This document shows positions 31,050-41,742 of a stretch of DNA of 64,000 bases, piece after piece. The stretch spans positions 77,562,138 through 77,626,137 of the forward strand of contig OZ038379.1 in assembly GCA_964036045.1 (NCBI GenBank), given 5' to 3'. Numbering within the stretch: the stretch's first letter is position 1; every line of letters starts with the position of its first letter. Under the pieces are notes generated by a model, which saw nothing but the letters and a program-made list of their open reading frames with translations, was not told where the DNA came from and did not search any database. The translations under genes and the position numbers were made by a program. Source of the DNA: Eutreptiella sp. 'Long Island Sound 2002'. Lineage: Eukaryota; Euglenozoa; Euglenophyceae; Eutreptiales; Eutreptiaceae.

Positions 31050-34000
31050 TCCTTCGAAAATCAGTGGAATCCCTGAGAAAGCAAAGGCACATCGGGTGCC
31101 GAAGAAGGCTCCGGAAGAGCCAAAACCACTGAGTTTCGCCACTCCCAACCCCTGGAGCGCCCTGCCAAGGGAAGTACATGTGGGTACGGGACATGGCAAG
31201 AAGGAAGGAGCGACCACGGAGAGCCCCGTGGACGGGCAGGACCAACCCAAGATCTACACCATCCGTGACCATACCCTTGAAGTCCTGATGCACCCGGACG
31301 TGCTAGAGTTGCATGCCGTGAGAGTCGTCCATACACCTCATGGCGACGAGCGGCAATTGCACTTGAAGGTGCGAGTACGGTGCGGACGAGAGGAGAAGGT
31401 GGTGGATGTGTTAGTGGATACGGGTGCCGAGGTGAGCCTGGTCCGGAGGGGGTTGTTCAAGGAGGAACTCCTGCAGCCCAGCCGGAGACCGGTGCGCCTG
31501 AAGGTCGCCAACGGAGAGATTATGGCTGGTGGCACCCATGAGGCCACCATCAGTATGGAATTCTGGGAGCATGAGCGCTTGAACCGCCCTGATCAGGTGA
31601 AGAGAAGCATTCTATCCGGGAACTTCTATGTGGCCGACATTACCGATTGGGATATGATCATGGGGTATGACTTCATGGTGGCAAATGCCATTGGAGCCCT
31701 TCCCCATCGCGCAACGCTGGTTCGGGAGGATGATGAGTGCCTCACATGGCTGTCCACGGACTATGCATGCGGATCATCCCAGTGGAATGCTGAGAGAGAG
31801 GATCGGATCGTCCAAGCGGTGCAAGCTGTGGGTGCCAAGTCCAGAGGAGACCGTGGAGTTCAGCTCACGGAGTATGGAATGGCGCCGCAGGTGTATACCA
31901 GGATCATCCAGACGCTGGGAGCCGAAGCGCCCGAGACGGACGTCTTTGCTTCCCGGGATGCCCCACTTCTGAGGAAGTGTAGGCGGCACTGGCATCGAGG
32001 AGACTCAGCCTGGCACCGGCATTGGGGTTTGAAGGAGTGGGGACCCATGTATTGGCATGGCTCCCTGGACAATACCAGACGTACGGTGGAGAAGATCATC
32101 GCGGATAGGGCGAAGGGGATCCTGGTCATAACCGGCATAGGATCCACCCCATGTCCGCTGGAGGGTCTCAAGTCGACGCTGGACTCCATCACCCTGAATG
32201 AGATGTCATTCGGGACAGAGGAGGAGTTGTTCATTGACGCCAAGGGTGTATCAATGCCCTCCCCGTGTCAAGCGTGGGGTACCAAGGCTTTCCTGGTGGA
32301 TGGGGCGCAAGCCCAGCCCACGGGTAATGAAGCATTCATCCGTAGGGTGGAGGCGGTGCCCATGAAGGTCATGTTTGAGCCCAAGGAGGGGACGGATCAG
32401 CCAGATGATGGCTTTGACGTCCTGTCCCATGCCGAGATCGACGACGTCGTCAACTACATGCGGATGGGGATGCACGACCGTGTGGCAGCCAAGAAGAGGC
32501 GGGCCATGGTCACATCTCCGCATTGGTGGGATGACAGGATGTTGGTCACCGGCAAGTACGAGAAGGATGAGTTCGTGGCGAGGGTCATGGATCACATCGC
32601 GGACCAATACGATGGTCCGGTTGGGTCGGACCCACCAACGTGGGGTTTTCCAAGAGTGGGAACCGGTAGCGACGAGCAACAGCCCGAGGCCGCAAATTTT
32701 CGAAGATTATCGGTGGGAAGCGCGCCCCACGACGATGAAGACGGCATATCGGACGAGGAGAAGTCGGACTCGGACCCAGAAGAGGCCTATACCGCAGTGC
32801 GGTCGGTTGTATCGATACCGAAGCAAGCGGCTGAAGAGGCCCAGGAGAACCCGAAGGTCTCCGAGCTGAAGGAGAGGCTGATCAAAGCCTATCCGCGGCT
32901 ATTCAGTGGCGTCGCCAACAAGAACCCTCCAGATCGTGGGAGGTTTGGTACAGCGAAGATCAAGCTGAAGCCGAACCCCAAGATCCATCGTCATCGGGAG
33001 TACCAACTTCAGGGCGATCGGGCCGAGGCCATGAAGAAGCTGTTGGCCGAGTTCATTGAGCGGGGATGGATCGAACCCTCCGACAGTGAGTGGGCCAGCC
33101 CAGCCTTCATCGTGCCCAATAAGGGCGAGTGGAGGTTGGTGGTTGATTACAGAGGTTTGAACGAGCAGACCGAGCACGACTCGTACTCGCTTCCGCTGAT
33201 CGACTCCATCCTCCAAAAGCAACAGAAAAAGCGGATCTTCACGGTGTTGGACCTGAAACACGGTTACCACCAGATGCCGCGACACCCGGACTCCAGGCCC
33301 TGCACAGCGATGTCGACGCCGCTGGGGCCCATGCAGTGGAAAGTGGTGCCTATGGGTGCCAAGAATGGTAACGCCGCTTTCCAGCGCATGACGGAGGACC
33401 TACTCGGTCCTGTCCGGGACTGTGCCGATCCCTTCGTGGATGACATCATCATCGGGCCCGGCACGGAGAACATGACTGAGGACGAGCTCATCGAGGCGCA
33501 TGAGAAGGATCTGCGCCGAGTGCTCAGCGAGTTCGACAAGCACAACATGGTGTGCAAGCCCACCAAAGCCTCACTCTTCGTGAAGGAAGTGGAGTTCGCG
33601 GGTCACGTGGTTGGTCACGGGCAACGCCGTCCCATGCCTGGGAAGCTGGTGTCCCTGCACCACTGGGAGAAGCCCCAGACCATCAGCGAACTCCGGTCCT
33701 TCATGGGGTTCTGCAATTACTATTCGGGCTATGTCCGGATGTATGCAGAACTCTCGGGGCCGCTGCACAAGATGCTGCAAGTGGGCAAGTTCGATGGCCG
33801 GAAGCGGAGCAAGAAGAAGCTTGCCTGGACCCCTGAGGCTGAGGATGCGTTCAACAGCCTGAAGGAGCGACTCCTGGGGCAGTTGGGGCTGTTCCTGGTG
33901 GACCCGGACAGGGGATTCGTGCTACGAACGGACGCCTCGGATTATGCCGTGGGGGCAGTCCTCGAGCAAGTCCGGGACGACGGGTCACACGTACCCGTAG

Positions 34001-34320
34001 CGTTTTGGAGTCGGATCCTGGCCGAGGGTCAACGCCGCACCTGGACCGCGAGGGAGAAGGAGACGTACGCCATTGTTTGTGCGCTCAGGAAGTGGTCGGG
34101 CCACATCGGATTGCAACCGGTGGTGGTTTGTACGGACCATCAGTCCTTGCAGAGCTGGCACAAGGAGCACGTCGACACCCCCTCAAAACCTGCGGCAAGG
34201 AGGGCCCGATGGCACCAGACGTTCGCCAAGTTCGACCTCAGCGTCGTATACGTCCCGGGGAAGGACAACACTGTGGCAGATTGCCTCAGTCGATGGGCCT
34301 ACCCCGCGGGCAAGGCTTGA
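31015..34320 (+). CDS. pol: Element D Pol, N-terminal part: protease, DIRS-like domain, RT, RNase H
   Basis: Open from the gag stop; the first ATG is at 31096 and residue numbers below count from it. Protease: LVDTGAEVSLV, catalytic D108. A domain at about 255-400 contains ETDVFASRDAPLLRKCRRH (D at 282) followed by GDSAWHRHWGLKEWGPMYW and KGILVITGIG; it resembles the segment after RNase H in DIRS-type elements but sits before RT. RT begins near 654 (WIEPSDSEWASPAFIVP, FTVLDLKHGYHQMP, VPMGAKNGNAAFQRM), with catalytic FVDD at 780-783 instead of the usual YxDD. RNase H includes LRTDASDYAVGAVLEQ (about 942) and VVCTDHQSLQSWH. The frame ends at a TGA (34318) where element F has TGG, so pol was longer. 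Confidence 0.88.
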   Translation, partial: RSPHGSGTSEVSPSKISGIPEKAKAHRVPKKAPEEPKPLSFATPNPWSALPREVHVGTGHGKKEGATTESPVDGQDQPKIYTIRDHTLEVLMHPDVLELHAVRVVHTPHGDERQLHLKVRVRCGREEKVVDVLVDTGAEVSLVRRGLFKEELLQPSRRPVRLKVANGEIMAGGTHEATISMEFWEHERLNRPDQVKRSILSGNFYVADITDWDMIMGYDFMVANAIGALPHRATLVREDDECLTWLSTDYACGSSQWNAEREDRIVQAVQAVGAKSRGDRGVQLTEYGMAPQVYTRIIQTLGAEAPETDVFASRDAPLLRKCRRHWHRGDSAWHRHWGLKEWGPMYWHGSLDNTRRTVEKIIADRAKGILVITGIGSTPCPLEGLKSTLDSITLNEMSFGTEEELFIDAKGVSMPSPCQAWGTKAFLVDGAQAQPTGNEAFIRRVEAVPMKVMFEPKEGTDQPDDGFDVLSHAEIDDVVNYMRMGMHDRVAAKKRRAMVTSPHWWDDRMLVTGKYEKDEFVARVMDHIADQYDGPVGSDPPTWGFPRVGTGSDEQQPEAANFRRLSVGSAPHDDEDGISDEEKSDSDPEEAYTAVRSVVSIPKQAAEEAQENPKVSELKERLIKAYPRLFSGVANKNPPDRGRFGTAKIKLKPNPKIHRHREYQLQGDRAEAMKKLLAEFIERGWIEPSDSEWASPAFIVPNKGEWRLVVDYRGLNEQTEHDSYSLPLIDSILQKQQKKRIFTVLDLKHGYHQMPRHPDSRPCTAMSTPLGPMQWKVVPMGAKNGNAAFQRMTEDLLGPVRDCADPFVDDIIIGPGTENMTEDELIEAHEKDLRRVLSEFDKHNMVCKPTKASLFVKEVEFAGHVVGHGQRRPMPGKLVSLHHWEKPQTISELRSFMGFCNYYSGYVRMYAELSGPLHKMLQVGKFDGRKRSKKKLAWTPEAEDAFNSLKERLLGQLGLFLVDPDRGFVLRTDASDYAVGAVLEQVRDDGSHVPVAFWSRILAEGQRRTWTAREKETYAIVCALRKWSGHIGLQPVVVCTDHQSLQSWHKEHVDTPSKPAARRARWHQTFAKFDLSVVYVPGKDNTVADCLSRWAYPAGKA

Positions 34321-36208
34321 CTGGACATATCCAGCCATGGGGACGCCGAGGAAACCGAGGAGGCCAAGTGCATCATCGAGATGGAGAAGGTCATGGAGCA
34401 AGAGGGGGTCAAATGCTTCGTGGTGATGGCGAACCGTACGGACCTGGCCAAGTTCCGGGGTGCCCGCGTCCAAGCTATTCGAGAGGAAACCCTCGAGCAA
34501 TGGATGGTGGCCCCTGTAGAGCTAGTCAGGTCGGTGCTCACAGAGGACTGGTCGGATGACTACGCGGCATCCGAGCACTGGAGCAAGTACTGGAATGCCG
34601 TGAGCGCCCCGTCGGATGACGAGTGGCCTGAGGGCTTGACTGAGGATGGGGACAAATTGTTCCTCAAGGACAAGCTGCTGGTGCCCGAGAACCGAGTGGA
34701 GGAGCTCATTGACCATTGGCACAACGCCCAGCTCATGCACCCTGGCCGAGACAAGATGCAGCAGGACCTGGAGTGGCGTTTCAAGTTTCCTCCGGGGTAC
34801 TACGCCATCCTGGATAGGTACTGCAGCGACTGTGCCGTGTGTCGGGCCACGAAGAGCCCCAATCACTCCACAGCGGGCAACCCGGTGTAAACGGCTATAC
34901 CGGAGGCCCCTATGCGGTCCGTGGCCATGGATGTATTCGCCATGCCTGAGGTCACCGTGGAAGGAGAGACCTATGACTGTGTCATCCTGGCGGTGGATAG
35001 GCACAGTGGGTATATCGTGGCGGCTGGCTCAGCTAGCACTACACAATCCCCATATATGGGCCAAAAGGGAGGGACAGGGTGGGCATATATGTGTCTTGTG
35101 TAGTGCTATTGCTTCGCCATCTCTTCTTTCCTCCTCACCTATTCGGGTAAATCCGAGTCCCTGGCAAGAAGTCCAAGAAGAAGGACAAGAAGGACAAGCA
35201 TGGAGTGGGGCTGCAGGCCAAAACCGTCGCTAATGCCATGATCAGGCATTGGCTGACGATTTTTGATGTCCCAGCTGTCATCTGCAGCGATCGGGGCAGT
35301 CAGTTTGTGGGGACGTGGTTCAAGACGATGTGCAAGCACATGCGTATTCGGCACGCCAAGACCGTGGCGTACCACAGCCGGTCGAATGGCCGAGCTGAGG
35401 TGGCCGGACGGCAGATGTTCGAGAAGTTCCGCCAGTTGCACATCGACGAACCGGGCCGGAACTGGTACAATTCGCTGTGGAGAGTGCTCCAAGCGTACCA
35501 TGACCTTCCGGGACCCACTGGACTGTCGCCCCATCGCATCCTGTTCCTGCGGGATCGAGTGTCACGCACTCTCCCGTGGATGTACCATGGCAAAGTGGCC
35601 CGGGATGTGAATGCCATGATGGCTGAGGCGGACGACACGGCGGCCAAGGTGTGCAAGGCACTTCAGGACGAGCATGACAAGAGGGCCAAGTACTTCAAGC
35701 AGGGAAAGGTCCAGAAGTATGCTCTCCAAGACACCGTGTGGGTGGAGCGGCACCACAAGGATGTCCTGTCCAGGCATCGGCAGGCATCTTGGTATGTGCC
35801 GGGGGTAATCGTGCGGAAGGTCGGGCAGGATGTGTATGCGGTTCGTGTGGGGGATAACAGGATCCTGGACGGCGACCATACCCAGCTTCGTCCCCGAGCA
35901 CCGGACCCCAGCTGACGTCCCGTCACCTTCGAGTTCACGGCCGGCGATGTGGACTCGGACGACGAGGGTGAGGACGACGACTTCACCGCTGAGAAGATCC
36001 TGGCGGACAAGCCAAACCCGGGGACGCCTGGGGGGAGGCTTTATAAAGTCCGTTGGAAGGGATTCGCCGCATCAAGGGATTCGTGGGAACCTCCGAGCAG
36101 TTTCTTGCGAAGTATACCACGGTCTGGATGGACTACCTAAAGAAAAAGAATATTTCTTTGGATGTCAAGGACGTGTTGGTCCACTTGGTTGCTGCTGTAG
36201 CACCGTAA
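34321..36208 (+). pseudogene. pol: Element D Pol, C-terminal part: integrase and chromodomain, broken
   Basis: The segment continues pol after the TGA at 34318 with a second stop (TAA, 34888, where F has TAC), an insertion at about 35023-35157, a TGA at 35913 (F has GGA) and a frameshift near 36090. Recognisable parts are an integrase HHCC finger (LIDHWHNAQLMHPGRDK ... YCSDCAVC), catalytic D in SVAMDVFAMP (about 34930), D in VICSDRGSQFVG (about 35290) and E in SNGRAEVAGRQ (about 35396), then a GPY/F-type region (DTVWVERHHKDVLSRHRQASW) and a chromodomain (GGRLYKVRWKGFAASRDSWE). The chromodomain would steer integration toward particular chromatin. The end is set by the TAA at 36206, conserved in F. 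Confidence 0.85.
35023..35157 (+). repeat. ~135-bp insertion in D integrase with inverted repeats
   Basis: F reads straight from VDRHSGYVVAV into PGKKSKKK, whereas D has about 135 extra bases at that point. The insert contains gcactacacaa and its complement ttgtgtagtgc about 57 bases apart, with partly complementary catatatggg/gggcatatat sequences just inside. It shifts the frame and adds a stop (TAG at 35101). This could be a small MITE or foldback insertion; no target duplication is certain. Confidence 0.5.
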
Positions 36209-36603
36209 TGGATCCCCCCTTGGCATTTTGTTTGTTTCTGTGCTTGGGGAGACGGGTGAGGGCGTTCATCCGGGGATTTTTTCGGTCTTGATTGGCCATA
36301 TACGCCCTTCACTCGATCTCCACATATATATTTCATTGTGGTATACTTATTTAGGTCGACCGACGACGTTTTTCTATCTTTGATCCCCTTGGTCCATGTT
36401 GTAGATAAATAGGAGACCGGATATGGCGTAGGGCGCTGAGTATCAGTGTCCTCACCCCTCCCTTGGGGCACGGGGGACCCCTACGACGTGTGTGGGACCT
36501 CCATGTGTCCTTGGGACATGGGGGGGGGGATTGAAGCCCATTGGGGTCCTCCCGTCCTCTCTTCAATGACTTCCGAGCGGTAACAACGCTCTGAGAAGGG
36601 GGG
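36209..36603 (+). other. Element D 3' untranslated region and polypurine tract
   Basis: Non-coding, and colinear with F at 44097-44490. It ends in GAGAAGGGGGG (36593-36603) against the 3' LTR. Confidence 0.7.
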
Positions 36604-38954
36604 TGAAGCCGGTTCGGACCCCCGTGGCCATCTTGGGGTCACTTGGGGTGTGTATCTATGTGCCGGCAAGCCGCCATTGGCTGATATCATACTCTCCCAT
36701 CCACCTGATCTAACCTGATGTGATAGTGTGATAGGTTTGGCCATTCCGGCTCTGAGCGGCCATATTCAGAACCGAGGCACCGCCAGCGGAGATTTATATA
36801 TCGGAATATCAGGAATCAACAGGGTTTTATTATCATAATGTTTCCGTAATTTTTCAGCCTTTCGTTCTGATGGTCAATGTATCGGCGACTGTCAGTTGGA
36901 TCGCGATTTTGCGTTAACCGATTGGTTAACTGTTATTTCCAGATATTTTGGCGGATACTCCGTTGAAGGGTCAGATCTCATCAGCAAAGGGTTCGTTGCT
37001 TCCGCAATTTTCTAAATAAGCACTCGAAATTTTAATCTGAATTTTTCGCGATGTCGAAATCGGATTTTCGACTTCGACATCGCCGCACTTGATTTGGACT
37101 TCTTCGAGTGGTCATACTCCTTTCCCTATGCCCGAATCAGGTTTCCCTTATACTTGCCACCCATTTGACTTGGAGATATAAGGGAAACAAAAGTGAATCG
37201 TGGGACCACTTTGAAGGACCATATCTACGCGCGAGTGTGAGGAAAGAGAATAAGGAAGGTTGGGTTGCAAACGCCTTGGTCTCAACTTAATTTAGGAAGC
37301 ATCAAACGCCTTTGGTGTGTACACATGCCCGATATAGCAAGGGATAATGGTCAAGAGGGTATAAAGTGATATATAACTCTTGGACCGTGCAACCGAGCAT
37401 TTTATTGTGACTTTCGAGTGTACCGCATGAGTGTTGGGGTTGCATAGCAACTTTCATTGGGTTCCTACGTATTTTTAACGTGAAGTTATGTCAATGGAGG
37501 GACATGGCATATCATGGTGGGAGCCATATTTTGAGGGTATGTGTTGTATGCATGGTATATGTTTGATATGCTCACGCCCATGTTATATATCTTCGTGTGG
37601 CCGAAGAGATGGGGAGCCATACGTGACAAGGGCCTTGCCCATGTCCCAATTGTGGAATTCAAAGCGCTAGACCAAGTCTACCGCGTATGTATTGCTCATG
37701 GTATGTTTGACAAAGAGGTCCATGGGTGCACTCCCATTTTCATGGGGCATGTAGATATTAGTGGCGAAGGTATCTACATGCGCCCGATTGGGGATCCAAG
37801 TGGGGGAATTGTTCGCAAATGGTTCCAATCATTTGTGTATTGAATCATGAGCGGATATCATGGGTGAGCATAGAGATATACTATCATGGCAACTTTGTAT
37901 TTGGTCATATTTTCATGTTTTTGACCTCAATTTTTGCTCATTTTTGCGTTTTGTGTACTTACCTGGTCAGCAAACAGCAAGAAGCCTATGGAGAGTCGAA
38001 CCATGGTATGTTGTTCATATGTTGGCATATGCTTTGGAGTTGTACACCACCATATGCCAGATCGCGTACTCCATTTGGCTTGGCGCACGAAGGATTACAA
38101 AAATTGGTCTCAAGATCATGGGCTGACTTGGGCAGTGCGTGGCGCCCATATCCGAAGGGGTTTCGAGAGTAAAGTGGGGATGTACATGGGCATTCGCCTT
38201 TGGTCCCTATCCTCCATGAATACTAGACTTCGATTCCATGCATGCTTTGAGCCTTCGGATAAGTGGTAACCTCAATTTTGAGCATATATTTGATATTTGG
38301 CCAATATGGTGTGAATTGGCAGTTTTTTGGCATGTTATGAGTTCAAACTCATGGGGCATATCTCCGAGCCCATTCGACTCCAAGTCCATCGAATGTTATG
38401 TCAGGGTAGGGCATGGTCCTGAGTGCCACTCTAGGCCATGACACGCCACCTCCCCTATTGGGCTAGGATATATAGGTTTGGGAGTGAACACATTTTTGGG
38501 GTTTATGTAGTGACTTGTGACACATGGTATTCAGCCATCTCATTTGACCTGGTTCAGGGCAATATGTTGGTGAATCAAGGGAAGGTCTTGAGTCCAGGGA
38601 ATGAGGGGTATATGGATGTGAGTGTGTATGTTTACCTCTTTCCCCAACTTTGCTTTATTTGTGTTCATATGCCAATTTCAGGGCTTTCTTCCTTGGTGCA
38701 ATTCTTGTACATGCCCGCCATCGTGAGACAATCGATGTGCTGAACGGAAGCCCGCAGCCTGATTTGGATTGTGAATTGGGTTATTGCTGTATTTGTGGGA
38801 TCTGGTTGCCATTCAGGGTTGAAGGAGGATTTTTTTTTCTATATTTTTGGATTTGGAACCTTGGATTTTGAGCAATGCAATCGTTGATCAGGAGCAAATC
38901 GGCAGGGGTTACAGGCGGAAGGGGCACAGCGGGGGCCGGTCCTGGTAGGGACCT
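36604..38954 (+). repeat. Element D 3' LTR
   Basis: 2351 bp, colinear with 25633-27983. The final TCTTTA of the 5' copy is absent; instead ggtcctggtaggga is repeated (38938-38951 and 38955-38968) before minisatellite sequence resumes. The gag start codon is present in this copy as well (38875). Confidence 0.88.
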
Positions 38955-38968
38955 GGTCCTGGTAGGGA

Positions 38969-39895
38969 CACGCAAAGCAACGCACCGAGCGGGCACAACG
39001 GTGAGCAGGAGCCAAGTGGCCCAGGACACCACACAAGCAAACCAACGCACCAAGCGGGCACACCGGTGAACAGGAGCCAGGTGACCCAAGACACCGCACA
39101 AGCAAAACAACGCACCAAGCGGGCACACCGGTGAACAGGAGCCAAGTGGCCAAGTAAACCGCACACACAGGCAACGCAACGAGCGGGCACACCAGTGAAC
39201 CGGAGCCAAGTGGCCCAGGACACCGCACAAGCAAAACAACACACCAAGCGGGCACACCGGTGAACAGGAGCCAAGTGACCCAGGACACCGCACAAGCAAA
39301 ACAACGCACCAAGCGGGCACACCAGTGAACAGGAGCCAAGTGGCCAAGGACACCGCACACGCAAAGCAACGCACCGAGCGGGCACACCGGTGAACAGGAG
39401 CCAGATGGTCCAGGACACCGCACAAGCAAAACAACACACCAAGCGGGCACACCGGTGAACAGGAGCCAAGTGACGCAAGACACCGCACAAGCAAAACAAC
39501 GCACCAAGCGGGCACACCGGTGAACAGGAGCCAAGTGGCCAAGGACACCGCACACACAGGCAACGCAACGAGCGGGCACACCGGTGAACAAGAGCCAAGT
39601 GGCCCAGGACACCGCACAAGCAAAACAGCACACCAAGCGGGCACACCGGTGAACAGGAGCCAAGTGACCCAAGACACCGCACAAGCAAAACAACGCACCA
39701 AGCGGGCACACCGGTGAACAGGAGCCAAGTGGCCAAGGACACCGCACACACAGGCAACGCACCGAGCGGGCACACCGGTGAACAGGAGCCAAGTGGCCCA
39801 GGACACCGCACAAGCAAAACAACACACCCAGCGGGCACACCGGTGAACAGGAGCCAAGTGGCCCAGGACACCGCACACGCAAAGCAACGCACCGA
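38969..39895 (+). repeat. 65-bp minisatellite, right array (~14 units)
   Basis: Same unit as 24519-25632, with starts at about 39001, 39066, 39131, 39195, 39259 and then every 64-65 bases to about 39846. Unit variants follow a mostly regular order of one cacgcaaagcaac or cacacaggcaac unit followed by two caagcaaaacaac units, giving a higher-order period near 193-195 bp. Confidence 0.9.
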
Positions 39896-40153
39896 GCAAA
39901 AATCGGCGTGTGGCGATTCCTAGCGAAGGTGTGCGGGTAGCCTTCTGCTCAGAATTACAAAAAGCCACTTTTCTATAAATTCCCGAAATTTGCTTTCACC
40001 TTCATCATTTTCTGCAAGAACTGCTGACCACGCTGATCACCGATTTATCATCTGTCGATTTCGCCGAGATCCGAACTCCACAGTCATATACCAGACGACG
40101 CGTTTCAAGTCATCTGTGAATCCCAATATCATCCGTGATCATATTCAATCAGC
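39896..40153 (+). other. Presumed 5' untranslated region of LINE H
   Basis: Between the minisatellite and the first LINE ORF. It contains tataaatt at 39974, but I see no other promoter evidence. The exact 5' end of the LINE is unknown. Confidence 0.4.
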
Positions 40154-41742
40154 ATGGGCAAAGGAAAAGAACGAGCAGGACTTAAAGCGCGCGGCCATGT
40201 TAAAGGCTGCATTGACCGCATCGAGAATGAGGTGAAGACAAGCAACGAAATTGGCCGACGTAATCAGCAATTAAACGAAAGACGACGAACCCAAGGTCAA
40301 TTTCAAAATGAAATGGAACGTGTCAATGAACAACAACCTTCCAAAGAAGATGAACGAGATCAACAAAGCCCCAATAAAACCAAGAACTCGCAAGAACAAG
40401 AGGGAAATCCGACAACTCCGAACAAACATCGAACTCCCCAACGTTCTCAAAGACCATCTCCAAATGAAAAGCAAAAGACTCCAATAATAGTGGGCCTTCA
40501 AACTCTCAGGATATTCCTTCAAGCTCAACCCAATCCCAACCTTCTCACTCATCGCCCTCATCCAGTTCCTCTCTTGCTCCCACCCTTAACCCACCTAAAG
40601 ATTCAACACCCAAAGGTAAATACTCCACTCCCTCATCCAAAATCCCCACCGACAAAACCTCACTTCGCAAACTACTAGACTCAAACAAGGCTCCACAAAT
40701 TTTCGACTTTTCACCGCAAGGCAACACACAAGCCTTTTCTTCTCACCAACACTCCCTTCCCCCGGAAATCATAGCCGAAGAGTGGAACTCTTCCGAAGGC
40801 TTTGAAGTCGGCATTTTTATGACCGACACACAACACATTTTTGGAGATTGCTACACCCCCCTCCTCTCCACTTCGATCACAAAACAAAAAAAGACTCTCC
40901 AACACGCCAAATACATCTCTTGCGGTGATGGTTTTGACCAAGACAACCTCTCTCTTGTCCTATCCACATCCGCCACACGCACTTTTCTCCCCTCCCCACT
41001 TTGCACCGACATTTTTCATCAAGACGCCGAACACAATACCTACAACCAGGTCCTCACCCTCTTTGAATCCGTCCACGACCTCGCCTCCAAACAAATTTTC
41101 TTGAAAGGAAAAATCTTCCTTGCGGTACTCGACGCAAGCCTCTCCCCCGCCGACACCATCATATGGGACTACCGCCCAGTTTTGCAAAAGTTCATACCAT
41201 ACCTAGACAACATTTCCTACATCGAGACTTACAAACCTTTCATTCATGTCAACAACAACATGTTTTCTTCAACTCCCCTAGAACAAGCCACATTCAACAA
41301 CAGCACCGGCATGATGATCATAACCATTGACACATCCAAAACATACTCTTACCAACCACCACCACGCTCCCCAAAGGACCCCGCCACCACCCGATTAAGA
41401 GTTGACATCTTGAAAAAGCAACTCAACGATGGTAGCCGGGAAAGTGCCTACGATTTCATCAATAGATCGCTTCAAGGCAAAAAGCATGAAAAGGCCTCAA
41501 TTGCCTCCTCAACGTCTGTTTTTCAACGAGCGGCTTTCCACAAACGCCCTTCCCCGAACTCCAAACACCCTCAAGGTGACCAAGACCACGAGTACTTCCG
41601 TTTCGACATAGATTGTCACACGGAAGAAGTCGAAGAACTAGCAACCACACTCCAACAACAACACCCTCTCAAATCTCAATCACCAACAATCATTGCATTC
41701 CCCTTTGATCTTGCCACCCACCCCGACACCTTTGTTGCCACG
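40154..41742 (+). pseudogene. LINE H ORF1, 5' part
   Basis: The frame starts at an ATG (MGKGKERAGLKARGHVKG) with a basic, Q/N-rich N-terminus. A single-base shift near 40470-40480 moves the reading to another frame, which continues without stops (DIPSSSTQSQPSHSS, RKLLDSNKAPQIFDF, then 40819 onward) to 41742, where element F is inserted. The stop TAA at 41743 belongs to F's LTR. Removing F and one cacg copy restores GCC ACG CTT and the frame continues at 54919. I assign it as ORF1 only by its position upstream of the endonuclease/RT frame; I see no CCHC box or known RNA-binding domain in it. Confidence 0.6.
41739..41742. repeat. Target site duplication of element F, left copy
   Basis: cacg, repeated at 54916-54919 on the other side of F. 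Reading-frame continuity of LINE ORF1 across F supports it. Confidence 0.75.

Larger units (their letters stand above)
25633..38954 (+). mobile_element. Element D: 13.3-kb Ty3/gypsy chromovirus inside the minisatellite
   Basis: LTRs at 25633-27989 and 36604-38954 start TGAAGCCGG and differ at roughly 30 of 2350 positions by eye. A primer site TGGTAGCAGAGGC follows the 5' LTR and a GAGAAGGGGGG purine tract precedes the 3' LTR. Between them lie gag (one open frame of 1036 codons) and pol (protease, a DIRS-like domain, RT, RNase H, integrase, chromodomain), separated by a single UAG. Both flanks are 65-bp minisatellite, so D inserted into that array. No clean target duplication is visible; the last few LTR bases are replaced by a second copy of ggtcctggtaggg. 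Pol carries three in-frame stops, one insertion and one frameshift, so D is not autonomous. Confidence 0.92.

Noticed and set aside
29512-31293. 593-codon minus-strand frame inside D gag
   Set aside because: Antisense shadow of the real gag frame; no known domain, and its conservation in F follows gag.
38969-39895. CRISPR array
   Set aside because: Head-to-tail 65-bp units with no unique spacers, in eukaryotic retroelement context.
38781-39968. Long minus-strand frames (395, 347 and 327 codons) over the right array
   Set aside because: Same minisatellite artefact; the frames also run into LTR and flanking sequence.
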